Assembly (NCBI RefSeq): GCF_051020765.1
Contig: NC_134948.1
Coordinates: 5,324,501-5,388,500, forward strand
Source of the DNA: Lasioglossum baleicum
Lineage: Eukaryota; Arthropoda; Insecta; Hymenoptera; Halictidae
Direction of reading: 5' to 3'
DNA length: 64,000 nt
This document shows, piece by piece, positions 11,344-23,360 of this stretch. Under the pieces are notes generated by a model. That model was given only the letters and a program-made list of their open reading frames with translations, did no database searches and was not told the origin of the DNA. How positions within the stretch are numbered: position 1 is the first letter of the stretch; every line of letters begins with the position of its first letter. The translations under genes and the position numbers were made by a program.

Positions 11344-14300
11344 ATGATGAAGTTCAAATCGCTGTTTCGCAGAGGACAACAAAACCAACCGGCGCAGCAA
11401 CAGCAGCAGCAGCAACCGACGCAGCCGCAACAGCTACAACAACAACAACAACAGGAGCAACAGCACGTCCCGCTGCGGCAGGCTGCCAGCGCCTCCTCGC
11501 TCGAAGCAAAGAACGAGAACCCTCCCGTGGGGAACTGGGGCTCCCTCGGTAAGGAAGGCTCCAAAGGGAACCCGAAGGGGAACTACAACTCGAAGGGACC
11601 CGCCAAGGGGTCCAGGATGCAGGAGCTTGAGCGCGAGATCGAGGTGTTGCGCAAGGAACGCGGTCGGCTCGAGTCCAATCTTAGAGAGGCGTCCTGCGAC
11701 GCTCAGAATCTACGCGAGCTGCAAGCCGAACTCACTTCGATCAAGGTAAATCCCGTGAAATAACGTGAAGGGTGGCTTGGCGAATCGGCCGCCCTCGATC
11801 ACAGACGAACGTCGCCCTAACCTAGATGAAAACGTCACCCTGGCCATGAGACTGTCGTAAGATCGTCAGAAGCATCTATGATCGACGTTCAGAGACTGTA
11901 AGCCCTGCAAACTGATACATGAAATTCCGTCCTAACTCGTTATTATAGTGCAAAGGGTTAAAGAGAGGTCTATATGGTTACTGTTTACTGCAATTGATGC
12001 CGACAATTTTTATTTTGCGTATAGTGATCATTAGACTGCGGATCTTCATGCAAAATCAAAATTGTCTGCATCGATTGCAAGAAATGGAAACTAAATCGAA
12101 TGTCATTTCTTCCCATAATGATTTTAATAGAAGAGAAATCATATATTGACATCTTGAATTTTTTTAATTTTCCGACAACTTTGAATTTCATCTACACAAT
12201 TTTGCTATAAATGCATAAAGATTCGCAGTCTAGTGAACATAATTGATCGGAGCTGTCTAGGAAGTTACGCCAGAGAGACTTCAATGCCCGTTTACTCCGC
12301 GTTTAGCTTCCCCCTCTGTGTGGAGTCCGCGCGTGGTTCAGACCCGATCCTCCCACCTGAATCCTCTATCCCCGATGTCGCGTAATATCGTCGACCTTAC
12401 AAGGAAAACAAACACGGGGAAACAGCGTCGATCGAGGGCGGTTTCGAGCCGCCATCGACCGACTGCGAGATCCAAGCCGAACGTGGGTGATCCGTGTTCT
12501 TTTTCTTTATTTCCTCTCGAGCCGAGCGCGATATTACGAAAAGCGGACATTACGTAATCGGAGGCTGTAATCTCATCGGCTCCGGTCCGCGATACCGAGT
12601 CATTTTATTGGCGGGAACGATGTATCCGAGCATTCTTTCTTTCCTCTTTTTATGATCGTCGCTTTCGTAAACTCGCTTATCGGCTTGCAGCTCAGACAGG
12701 AAATGAAAAAAAACGTTTGTAAACAGGCTTTTTATTGTAGTCTCCCGCGAAAGAAAATACAAACTCGAGCTCTCTCGTAATCGTTCGTAGAACCATTTGA
12801 ATGTTTACCGATCGGTCGATAAGAGAATCCTGTGTTTTGATTTTTTATCGATTCGTGTTTGATTTGGATCAATTATTAAGCTTCAGAGTGCACGCGTTTA
12901 TCCCGTTATCGTGTAATATCGAATCAGACTCGCGACGAAGATTTCAAACATGTTTCTAAATACAATATACAATGTATATATTTGCAAAAGTGAAACAATG
13001 TTGCATGGAAAAATGCCGGCCCTAAAAAGGTTAACGTCGAAGTCCCGCGCACTCGAACTTGAGGCAGAGGGCGTGAAGCGTGGGGATGTTTACGAAGGAA
13101 GGGAAAGCTTGTGAAGCGAAACGACCGCGAACGCTATGAAAAAACGTTGTCTCTCTTCGTCTACGGTAAACGACAAGAGTCACCTTGCTTTCGAAATTGT
13201 TTACGTTTGTACGAGGAATCGTGAGTGCACGGCTGTTTGCCTAGCCTCTCGAACGTTTAGTGAAACGCTCGCGGTAACGGTTTACAGACCTAACCTCGAT
13301 CAGTGACACTTATCGCCCGCGTTTCTGGTCGGGATCGTGGAAAAATCGCTCGCCTTGAATCGACGAACGATTTCTCGGTATTGTCACGGTACACCGTGCA
13401 GCTGAGCATATCGTGTTTCCCTGTATCGTTTGGCCCGAGTAATTAGAGTCTAGTCGGCCTCCATGTTCTCTTTTACATAAGCGGTTTTCCAGGCATCGTG
13501 TGCTCTTTTTTTTCCCCAAACAAAAATATAGTTTTCGCACAATAATATAATTCACAGCTTGTAAGGAATTGAACTCGCGAAGTAATCATTTGTATTTTCT
13601 GCTTCGACACGTAGGAGCAGCACAGCTTGGAGTTAGAACGTCTGACAGAGGAGAACGAGACTCTCCGTGCGAGGCTCAGAGACGTAGCTCACTCTCCGTT
13701 GTCCGATTCGGAGAAGCAACAGCTGCTGTTGGATGCGTCTAGACTACACAACTCTGCGCCGGCGTCCATAGCTATACCTCAAGATGAAGCTACTACCCCT
13801 ATTACGTCCATGCCTCATGACAGCGCTCAGTGCACCACCCCGGATTGGGACAAACACTCTTCCAGTTCTGTATCAGAGGTTTCTGTCGCATGTCTGCAGG
13901 ATAGGATATTGCAAATGGAGGAGACACATTATTCGACCAACGAGGAGCTGCAAGCAACAATACAAGAATTGAGCGACTTACAAGTACGAATTTAGGGCAT
14001 GCGAACATCGATGCATCCGGTAACGATACAATAAACAATCATGTTTTGGTTTCACCTTGCAGGCACAGCTTACGGAGTTGCAAGCCGACAACGAAAGGTT
14101 GACAGAGGAGAAGGATGTGCTCCTGGAATCGTTGTGCAGGCAAACAGAGAAGCTGGAAGACTCACGATCGAAGGTGGACACGTTGCAAGGCCTGCTTTTA
14201 AGGGAGGAACAGCCACAAGAGCCTTCTAAAGGGTATAACACGGAGAGGGAGCAGAAGCTAGTAGATCTTTTAAAGGTACGCACACTAACAGCTAAAATTG

Positions 14301-17300
14301 TGTTACTGTGAGGAGTACAGCAGCGTATTGACCAGATTCGTTGATCACAGAGCGCTCAAGAAGAACGGGAGTCGCTGCTACAGAAGCAGGAAGAGTTGAC
14401 GTCGGAGCTGAAGGTTCTCCGAGCCGCCGCGGAGGTTAGCGCCACGGAAACGGAGCGTCTAACGAAGTGCGTTCACCTGTTGGAGTCGACCGTAGAGGTA
14501 GCTAGCAATGAACGAAAGCAATTGGACATGGAGTTGGCGGAGGCCAGGCAGGAGGGAGCGAACAGAAGCATAGAGATTAGTAGGCTAGCTACCTTGCTGG
14601 AAAACGCACGGGCGAAGATCGAAGAGTTGGAACAGTCTAGGCAGGTGGAGAGCAAGAGCGAGGCTGACGAGCTGTTGGACGCTGCGAGGAGGGAGAAAGA
14701 CACATTAGAGACGCAGGCAGCGGCTCTTCAAGAGCAACTGGCTCGCTCGCATTGCGATCACGATCGACTTAAGGATCAATTTTCGCAGCTCCAAGAGGAA
14801 CACAAAGTACAAATCATAATTGTAACAATTAGTAGATTCTTTGAACAGGGATACTGATGTGGAATATATCTTGTAGGTAGCCCGCAACAACGCGAAATCG
14901 GCCATCGACGACTTAGAGTATCGGCTGGACCAACTGAAGGACGAACGGTTGTCCGTGAGCACCGAGTTGCAGCTCGTTAGGGATTCCCTGGCGGAATTAC
15001 AAGCGCAATGTCAGAGGCATTTAGAGGATAAAAGGGAGCTGAAGGCTGCGTTGAATGAGGCGCAACGAAGAGAGCGCGAGGCTCAAACGAGACAGTACGA
15101 GTTGGAAAGAGCCTTGGCCGAGGAGCGGAAGCTGAGGCAGGAGGAGGTCGTCGAGTGGGAGCAGTTCCAAACGGACCTGTTGATGACCGTCAGAGTCGCG
15201 AACGACTTCAAGACTGAGGCTCAGAGCGAGCTGGAGCGGGTCGTGATGGAGAACAAGGCACAGCGGGACAAGCTCAGAGCACTGGAGGCTCAGCTCGACA
15301 AGCTCAATAAAGGTAAGTGAGGTCGCACGGTCCCGAACCGAGATTTTGTTCCCGACGGACAGACGTTTACTTATTTTAACATGCTCTTAGGGAAGCGTAC
15401 AGCGTATTCCAGTTTATAATTTTCTTTTTGTTCGTCGCCGACGAGCCGGAGTATTAATTAATGCAATATCTGTTGTCTGTTTTTTTTTCCAACTTTCATT
15501 CGGATGACAGCCAGCACTCCAGTCCCCCAATATAAGACATACGGTGGTAGCACGATCAAAAATAGTCGCAAACCTGCGAGCAATATATTAAAACGAGGCC
15601 GCACTATCGTTAAGAAGCGGCATGACTCTAAGAAGGGTATGTTGAGTATTAACACGTCGAACGACCCGGATCCGTGTCACACGGATAAAAACTCGGAACA
15701 CGAGGAGCCCGAGGACTCGGTCACTCCCGAAGTAATTCGTTTAAGCACGGAATCGCTCTATCACGCTCGATTAACGGGTTCCAAGGAGCCCGTTCAATTG
15801 GACGAAAAGCTAATCTCTGGCAAAGAAATCGAATTCTGTCCTGCCTTCGATGTGGACAAGGTCCTGAGCGGTTTGGAGGATTCGCGCGTCTTACAAAATC
15901 TCACGGACGATAGTAAGAGATCCGACGAATCGTTGAAGCGTTCAGAGGGTCATCCGAAATCAGACGTGACTAGCGCAGCTGCGAAATCATCCTTCCTGAA
16001 GGATATAAAAGGTATTCAGAACATGGGGAAGGACTCCTACGGCATTAGTATCTCGAATAGCAAATTTTACGTTCCTATGGATTATGTTTTCTCCGGCGTG
16101 GAGAACGCGATGGACGATTTGAAGTTCGAGGTGGACCCGGGGATGAGGAAGGTGTTGCAAGAGTGTACTCGAAGTACCAACAGTATCGCGGAACAAGAAT
16201 CTCGGACATTGAGTAACCCAGAGCTGGAAAAGGACAAGGAGAACTTGTTAGAGGAATTCGACACGACTCCCAAGTCAGAGGAAAAGTTCAACAGCGACGA
16301 TTTTCTCAATAAAAAGCGCAAGTTGTTTCCGAACAAGACTGAGTCCAACACTGGTGGTGAAATCTCAATTTTGGAGACTGTTCCGAAGAGCAATATCTCC
16401 AGGACTAAATTGTGGAATAAAAATTGCTCCGTTTCTCTGGAGAGCATCGACCTTCGTGAGAAATCGAAAAACGATGAAGAATTGCTGCTCAACGATTATG
16501 ATAATGTTAAGAGAAGTGCCATACATTACAGGAATAGGACAGACCAATCGTATTTGAGGCCGCAGAGTGTACCAGTCGAATCTTACTTATATAAGAATTC
16601 TGATACAAAGAAGGCTAACACAGAAGCCACTCGGAAAGAGAAAACTGTAGGTATTCTTTCTTCCTTGGAAAATTTGCCTACATCTCCGCTCGACTCGCCA
16701 ACGACGCCGAAAGAAATGAATTCATACTTGAAGGAGAATACTCGAGGCTCGGACTCGCCATCTCCAACTCAAAAAATATCGAGTGAGCCGCAGAGGACAA
16801 GGAGCTTGAGCCTGTGCGAAGCGAATAGATTGAAACGTATACAGTTTTTGAACACTAATCTGTCCGAGTCCGCCGAATCGACTGTGGAGCAAATTGTAAG
16901 TGGTTCTGCGATTCCTGATGAGAAACAGTCGCCCGAGAGCGACGTAGATGTAAGCCCCAATAGCAAAGGCGGTCAAAACGATTCCTTGTTCAACGGCAAG
17001 GATAAGACTTTGATAGGGAGGACGTCGTCTTTAAGAGAAAAATTTGAGACGATCATTGAGGACGTGGAACTGAGACCAGGCCGGCAAATAGGTACAAAAC
17101 GCGACCGTAAGTCGGCCAGTAGTGTGAAAAACGTGGTTGCTTGCATCGCAGAATTCGATCCCATATTGTCTGTCCTGGTTTCTTATACTCTAGCAAATGA
17201 CACACCACCGAAGTACACCCTTCTTGTTTCTAGCCTCAACAACTCTTCTAGGTCCTACCTCTTACCACCTCACGTTGTTTCAAATCAGTAACCACCACCA

Positions 17301-18892
17301 CACACGTTCTCTAGTGTTGTCTTCTTATCCATTTGCTTTATGTTTTTGTCCCTGGTCGTACCGTGCATTGGTATACAAGTCGTGTGTAAATACAGAACTG
17401 GTATATACGTATGAACTCTACGTTGAGAATCCGAAGACTCGAATGAGTTTCGTTCTAGCGTTTCTATTTTCTGTTTTTTCCTTCATTCTACTTTTGATTT
17501 CGTTATATTTGTGCTTATCTTTTGATTATATGTAATACATAGTGCTTATTGCTTTTCTTTTCGTTTTCTCGATCGACGGTCGGGTCCAGTAGACGGTGTC
17601 AACATTCTGGCAATGTTTCCAGCTAATCAGAAGGTGATACAACAGCCGCCGCAGAGGCCTGCCAGCACTCCGACCGAGACTCAACAGTGCGTGTTGACCA
17701 GCGTGCAACAGGAAATAGCAGCTCGACGAAAAGCGAATATTTCCAGGCAGGACTCGAGGCTGTCGGTGAAGTGTTTGATCGAGAGCATCGAGAACGCCAC
17801 CAAACAGGCTAAAGCAGGTACAGTAAATATTTTACCTTGAACGTATTACAATGCTTAAAGCCTAGTAACTAATATACGATTTTGTAATTAGGACCGGGAA
17901 GTCGCAGCAGTTCTACGTCATCCCTGAACTCAATTGGAACGAACGACATAATGACATTGAAGGCACCGCTCAGGGATCAACAGCAGATCAATAACTTAAT
18001 CTGCACGGCGAACTCGACGAATAACAATAAAACACAAGCGGTGATGACGAGAAAGCCGTTGTCAGGTAACTTGAATCATTAAGTAGACACACAGTCGCGC
18101 TGCGCTCTTGAAGCTATCGCTGCTTAGTCACCAGATAAACATTTTGTTACGCGTGTATACACGTATGGGTTTACATATATCGTTGGACTGTATAACTCAC
18201 ATTGTATATTGAATCAAGTGTATATTCTGTGACACATAAAAACACACGCTCGCACGCTGTCCACGCTTGATTCGACCAAAAACATACATACGATAACAAC
18301 AACTCAGCCACGTTTTCTTCCAATGATTCCAAACGCAGAGACCAAGTCAACACCTGTGGTCTTAAGCCCTGGTGAGCTGCTGGACTCTGCCGCTTTGAAC
18401 GCCAAGGCGATCGACTTTGTGCGTCGGAACAGCGTGACAGACTTGTCGGAGCGCAAAGACCCACTTTGCGGACTGATTAAGAACGGAGGCTCGAAACGAA
18501 ACGCATTGCTCAAATGGTGTCAGAACAAAACGTTAGGCTACCGGAATATCGATATCACGAATTTCAGTAGCTCGTGGAACGATGGCCTGGCGTTATGCGC
18601 CATCCTACACTCTTACCTACCACACAAGGTACCCTACGATACGTTGACGCCGGTAGAGAAAGGACGAAACTTCTCCATCGCTTTCTCTGCCGCGGAGAGC
18701 GTCGGTATACCCACCACTTTGGTAAGTTTGATGGGAATGGGCAGAGAGCTATACCGTTGTGTATCGTCGAATTCATTAATGAAAATCTGCTCCCTTTCAT
18801 AGAACATAGGTGAAATGTGTCAATTGGAGCGACCCGACTGGCAACAAGTCATGACATACGTGACCAGTATTTACAAACACTTTGAGACGTAA
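11344..18892 (+). CDS. SPECC1L: Cytospin-A (SPECC1L) orthologue, ten coding exons
   Basis: The actin- and microtubule-associated family acts in cytoskeletal organisation, adhesion and cell shape. Coding exons: 11344-11745, 13615-13983, 14063-14275, 14351-14806, 14877-15312, 15511-17091, 17590-17817, 17892-18065, 18339-18721 and 18803-18892. All junctions are GT-AG and phases agree, giving about 1,443 residues (vertebrate proteins are near 1,100). The start is ATG-ATG-AAG; a Gln-rich tract follows. Exons 2-5 encode heptad-rich coiled coil, including SEVSVACLQDRILQMEE, a block strongly conserved in cytospins. Exon 6 is a long Ser/Lys-rich, probably disordered insert. The last two exons encode the calponin-homology domain (LLKWCQNKT, ITNFSSSWNDGLALC), ending YKHFET, as in vertebrates. 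A readthrough of exon 6 would stop at 17291. Identity is firm; the exon 6/7 junction is slightly less certain. Confidence 0.93.
12032..12232. mobile_element. MITE, mariner-like 201-bp family, copy 2
   Basis: Lies in the first SPECC1L coding-region intron. The left end is TAGACTGCGGATCTTCATGC and the right end GCATAAAGATTCGCAGTCTA. Its length of 201 bp equals that of the copy at 3404-3604, and both begin and end with TA. No open frame. Confidence 0.78.
12233..13614 (+). other. Remainder of SPECC1L intron 1
   Basis: Intronic sequence ending in a normal acceptor (CGACACGTAG at 13614). I see no coding segment. The ORFs on the opposite strand at 12338-12762 and 13310-13555 have no recognisable features. 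Confidence 0.6.
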
Positions 18893-20010
18893 ATTGTTGA
18901 TAGTGTGTGTGTGGTCGGTGTTCCGTGTCACCGAGGCGGGTCCTCCTCTCCATTCAATGAGAACAAGATCATCTAGTCAACCAAAAAGGAAGAAGACAAA
19001 TTTTCTATAGGGCAAAATTTCGCGACGACTATTTTTTAATGGATCTTTCCAAGGATCGCTGGATCACAGCAGCACTGCCTACATCCCGATTGCTGTTTTC
19101 AATCGCGATCGGCGAGCGATTCGAAGCAGAGTACTCGTTGGAAGACTAAACACCAAATGGAATTGCTTTTCATTCTTTTACTATGAGACTGAGCATTTAT
19201 ATACACACGCATATATATATATAAATATTTATATATATAGTATATTCGCTGTACAGTATACTTGTTCGGTAGTATATACGGTACTACGTATGATACGGTA
19301 TACTGTAGAGCGAGAACAAGGACAAAGAATTAGAGGCAGGGATTTTGTAGAAACCCGCCGATCGGCGGGGCAAAGAGGAAACACGAGAATCTAAGCTTTA
19401 CCGATGTCTTCTGCGCGTGAAAATGCATGCTTCAGTGCCTCCTTGGCAGAGCCAACTATATCGATTACATGCTACCGTATTGTGTGCAAAAGGATTTTTC
19501 TACGCCGCGTGGTCTTTTGCATGCTTTCTAAACGAAAAGAAAAGAAAAAAACAAATGCAAACGAGTGTGTCGAGTATTTCCGTTCCTCGTACCGTGAGTA
19601 TTTTTGTACTTGTATTATTTTTCGAGAAACTTTTTTGTAAAGTTTACAAAACCAATGTACAGAACGAAGCGCCTTAATTTAAAAGAAAAGCGACCTAATT
19701 TATTATATTAGTCAGGTTTAGTAGACTACGAGAAGCCGGAGCAGCAAATTTTATTAGAGAGCATCGTTTATGTTTCTATATACACTCATTCTCGAGATAT
19801 ATAGTAAGGAACGAACGAACGAGGATTAAGTTCTCTGTGATATAGCGAGAAATAGCCCCAAAACAGAGATAAAGGAAACGTTATCGTTATTGCTCTTATT
19901 ATTATTATTACGATTATTATTATGATTATTACTACTACTATTAATATCATCCTCATCGTCATTGTTGTACCATTGTAGACAATATGCTGTCTGACATAAA
20001 ACAATAAACT
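18893..20010 (+). other. SPECC1L 3' UTR
   Basis: About 1.1 kb of AT-rich, non-coding sequence after the stop codon. It includes an (AT)n stretch at about 19205-19245 and an (ATT)n-rich tract at about 19895-19945. It ends at a canonical AATAAA (20003-20008), the most likely polyadenylation signal before the convergent HDAC3 gene. Confidence 0.55.
20003..20008 (+). terminator. Polyadenylation signal AATAAA (SPECC1L)
   Basis: A canonical hexamer 1.1 kb after the SPECC1L stop and about 255 bp short of the HDAC3 stop codon on the other strand. A further AATAAA occurs near 20165. Confidence 0.45.
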
Positions 20011-20263
20011 TGCCTAATACTATTTAAAAATTCACGAAGGATTCAACTCTCTAACAAAGGACAGGATTTTGTTTAACAAACACAGCCGAATCTAATTGTA
20101 AGTAAGAAATAGTTTTAATGATCTCCAAGGTATTTACAAAGTATTTACAATTACCAGCTCAGCAATAAACATCGTTTCTAATGCTGCATTCCTCTATCAT
20201 AACATTCTAGAGTCTAGAGCAATCTCCATTGTCAATCATATCGGCAGTTCATTCGTTCCTTTA

Positions 20264-21565
20264 TCACGATTCGCTCACGTCCATCTTATCCTGATCTTTC
20301 TCTCCCGAATAATACTCGTTGGCTGGTTCGACCATTTTGTCAGTGTCCTGTACATTCTGTCTAGAGTCTGGGTCTGGCTCCGGTTGCCTTTCCTCTTCCG
20401 GTGGCAGAGCATCGCAAGGAACGTCTTGCATTTGAACACTGGGAGAATGTTGTATCATCTTCAAATTATCGTACACGTGTCTCGTGATTGCTTCCAAGTA
20501 TTGCTTGCTGTTTGCATTGTCCTGTCTGGTGACAACATCAGGATGCAGAGTGAAGTCTGGTGCAAAGTACTCCAAGTACTCAGTGTAAGGCAACTCGTTG
20601 CTTATCTGCTCATCCACCAATAGAGAGGTCTCGTAGGTCCAACAGCGAGCAACATTGCGCAGGGTGTACCCACCCCCGCCTACGGTGAGCAGAGGAACAT
20701 TCAGGTCTCTGACAAACTTGACACACTCCCCATGCCCTTTAGTGCTGAGGCTGAAGCAACCTAGACGATCATTAGCCAGTGAGTCTGCGCCACATTGTAG
20801 CACGATGGCCGTGGGCTGGAAGAACTCCATCACATGAGATATCACAGGCTTGAAAACCTGCACATATGAAGTATCATCGATGCCCTCCTTCAATGGTACA
20901 TTAACAGAGTAGTATCTCCCGCTTTCTGCACCGATTTCGTACATGTCTCCGGTCCCAGGGAAAAAGTAGTTCCCATACTTGTGGAACGATACGGTCATCA
21001 CTCTGTCCGTGAGGTAGAATGCCTCCTGAACTCCATCCCCATGGTGAACATCTATGTCTATGTAAAGAACTCTGGCATGATATTTCAATAGTTCCAGGAT
21101 TGCTATCACAATGTCGTTGATGTAGCAGAAGCCGGATGCTTCGAACTTCTTTGCATGGTGCAACCCTCCACTCCAATTGATGGCTATGTCGCAGCAGTTG
21201 TTATTCAGCTTGGTAGCCCCTTCCAACGAGGCACCTGTGTACATGGAGCAGAAGTCGAACAATCCTTCGAACACAGGACAGTCATCCCCCACATTGAAGT
21301 GGCTGAGGTACTTAGTATATCCTTGTAAATTCTGTGGCGTTACTCTTTGTAGGAACTCTACGTACTCGTCTGAATGAAAACGACACATGTCGTGAGTGCT
21401 GGCTCTGTAGGGACGGTAAATCTGCATCTTTTTGTGCAGACCATAATTAAGCACCAGACTGTGGATTACAGAGAGCCTGTGAGGCTTCATCGGATGCCCG
21501 GGGCCATAGTGAAAGTTTCCGACGTCAGGATTATAAAAGTACGATACCTTTTTGTTGTAACTCAT
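20264..21565 (-). CDS. HDAC3: Histone deacetylase 3
   Basis: A class I zinc-dependent lysine deacetylase, catalytic subunit of the nuclear NCoR/SMRT corepressor complex. The 433-residue protein is read from one exon and matches vertebrate HDAC3 over its whole length, e.g. PDVGNFHYGPGHPMKPHR at the N-terminus. Visible catalytic residues: the His pair at 136-137 (GGLHHAKKF), zinc ligands Asp172 and His174 (YIDIDVHHGDG) and Asp261 (CGADSL), and Tyr300 (GGGGYTLRN). HDAC3-type markers include FPGTGDMYE and an acidic C-terminal tail ending MDVSES, in place of the long Lys-rich tail of HDAC1/2. The start gives the usual N-terminal length. The gene is convergent with SPECC1L and divergent from the small gene at 22.7 kb. 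It is intronless while its neighbours are split; with no frameshifts and good conservation it looks functional. Confidence 0.97.
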   Translation of the reverse strand: MSYNKKVSYFYNPDVGNFHYGPGHPMKPHRLSVIHSLVLNYGLHKKMQIYRPYRASTHDMCRFHSDEYVEFLQRVTPQNLQGYTKYLSHFNVGDDCPVFEGLFDFCSMYTGASLEGATKLNNNCCDIAINWSGGLHHAKKFEASGFCYINDIVIAILELLKYHARVLYIDIDVHHGDGVQEAFYLTDRVMTVSFHKYGNYFFPGTGDMYEIGAESGRYYSVNVPLKEGIDDTSYVQVFKPVISHVMEFFQPTAIVLQCGADSLANDRLGCFSLSTKGHGECVKFVRDLNVPLLTVGGGGYTLRNVARCWTYETSLLVDEQISNELPYTEYLEYFAPDFTLHPDVVTRQDNANSKQYLEAITRHVYDNLKMIQHSPSVQMQDVPCDALPPEEERQPEPDPDSRQNVQDTDKMVEPANEYYSGEKDQDKMDVSES

Positions 21566-22690
21566 GTTTGAGGTTACCGCAGCCGAATCGGAGTGTATGC
21601 GAGGTGCGGTGAATTAAAATATATGCTTTCGTTATCAAGATATCTGTAGCGTCATTATACAGATCGAAGCGATTAGGTATTGATAATTTTCCTCTAGTCT
21701 TTTACTCAGAAAGCTCCTGTTTACCAAGCGTAGAGGTTAAATCAGTATCGTTCACGCATTGCCTCTGTTAGGTATTTCCCTTGCACGGGATCAAGCGAAT
21801 CAAACCCAATCAAACACCACTCTGGATTCTTATCTAACAACAAGGTCGCGATAAACAGTAGAATAAAATTTGTCAATAATAATAAACAATATCATAGTTT
21901 CAACGGTATCTTCTTGATTTGACAGTTTTCGTACGCCATCTAGAAGGATGCTCTCGAAATTTTTGGTGCTCGGAAATTACAAACCACTTGCTGCAATTTA
22001 TTTGCATTTTTTTCAAAATCATTTCAAATTTAAACTGTTTCCCGGATGTTTCTCTTTAGGATCGATAACAATGTAGCATTTTGAATGTCCCTGGCGCTTA
22101 AATTTGAACACTTCACCGATTAAACTTTCCTGGAAAATCAATATTCAATGACAGCGCTTCTCAACCATTTTGCCGTACGATCTGTATAAAATATTCTTTT
22201 AACAATTAACTTTCATGTATGGAAACTACGATTCAGTTTAAAAAATCTCTAAAATATAAATCGATTCTTTTTCTCGCTTTAGCTCAGACATTATATTTTT
22301 TGGGTCGTTAATTTATCTAGAAGAGCGCGTAGGTTGAGGAACGCTGTTTTTTAAATTCTACATTTACGCAACATTGTCGTCGAATAATACATTCGACATT
22401 CTTTTTCATTTCTGAACACAGTTAGCATAATGTGCGTTCATTTTCATTGAATGTTTAATCGGAAGCTGCGATAATTGATCGGCTGCAACGCGGCCATTCT
22501 TGTTTTCTGGGCACTGACGGTTGGCAACGGACGCTCTCTTCCAACGTATTCCGATTCCGAGGGATGAAGACGATTTCGTTCGGTGTTCACGTTATTTATT
22601 CGCAGTACAATTCCAATATACGGTGAACGAGTCCGAAGGATTGTGGCTGGTCTACGAATCCAGAGGAAGACGAAGAAAGAAGTCGAAACC
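21566..22690. promoter_or_regulatory. Shared upstream region of two divergent genes
   Basis: About 1.1 kb separates the HDAC3 start (minus strand) from the ATG at 22691 (plus strand), so both promoters must lie here. I see no TATA box that clearly decides either start. The AT-rich middle (21,840-22,430) has no coding potential. Confidence 0.4.
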
Positions 22691-23360
22691 ATGAGACCGG
22701 ATTCACGGAGCGTTTCGTTTACATTCCACCGGGAAGTTCTGAGTGTGAGAAATTCGCCGGAGATCACTAAGAACTCGAAGAACTTGAGGCGACGACTTCA
22801 GGATCGGTTCGAGAAGGACAAGTCCAGCGATTCGTGCAAGGAGAAAACGCCGAAAGACAAGCAGACGAGCGATCGAAGCTGGAACAACTTGACGCTCGGA
22901 AATATGTCAGCGGATTCGCGAAGGGCTCTGCGGAGCGGAGCCGAAAAACTATCCAAAACAATATCTTCCGTACGCACAACCTTCGGGACTATTTCCCAGG
23001 TCTAAGTCAATTTTAAGTGAACAATATAGTTGCACAACTTGCTCGATCATTTTGCATATTGTTAACATCTTATTTCTTTTTCAGAAATTCAAAAGCTCAA
23101 CACGCAGACGGCAGAGACTGGAAGAGCAACAATCGCCGAACAGCATCTGCAAACTGCAGACACCTCAGACACGTTCTCGTCAGTTGTTAGGACGGACTCC
23201 AACAAAGTTGTATAGTCCTTTCGGCATAGAGTCCCCTAGGCACGCATGGGATAAGGAAAACAGTGAAACACCGGTGCATACATCCTCGGGATCGAACACG
23301 CATTACATACAGTGCAGACCATTCCGTTTCACGAGAAAAGGATTCTCCATGCTGAGATAA
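22691..23360 (+). CDS. Small basic protein of unknown function, two exons
   Basis: Exons 22691-22999 and 23085-23360, joined by a short intron with GT (CCAG|GTCTAAG) and a TTTCTTTTTCAG acceptor, phase 0. The product is about 194 residues, very basic and rich in Ser, Thr and Arg, probably disordered apart from a helix-prone stretch around GAEKLSKTISSVRTTFGTIS, which is followed by a basic STRRRQR patch. The second half has proline-directed sites (TPQTRS, GRTPTKLYSPFGIESP) of the type phosphorylated by cyclin-dependent kinases. An in-frame upstream ATG at 22583 would add 36 residues; I prefer 22691. I do not recognise the family. A loose resemblance to the mitotic regulator PIMREG/CATS (helix then basic patch) comes from memory and is weak. 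A role in the cell cycle is speculation. Confidence 0.72.

Noticed and set aside
17092..17291. Extension of SPECC1L exon 6 to the stop at 17291 as the main form
   Set aside because: The donor at 17091 and acceptor at 17589 give a frame that continues into the conserved CH domain. The extension is only a possible minor form.
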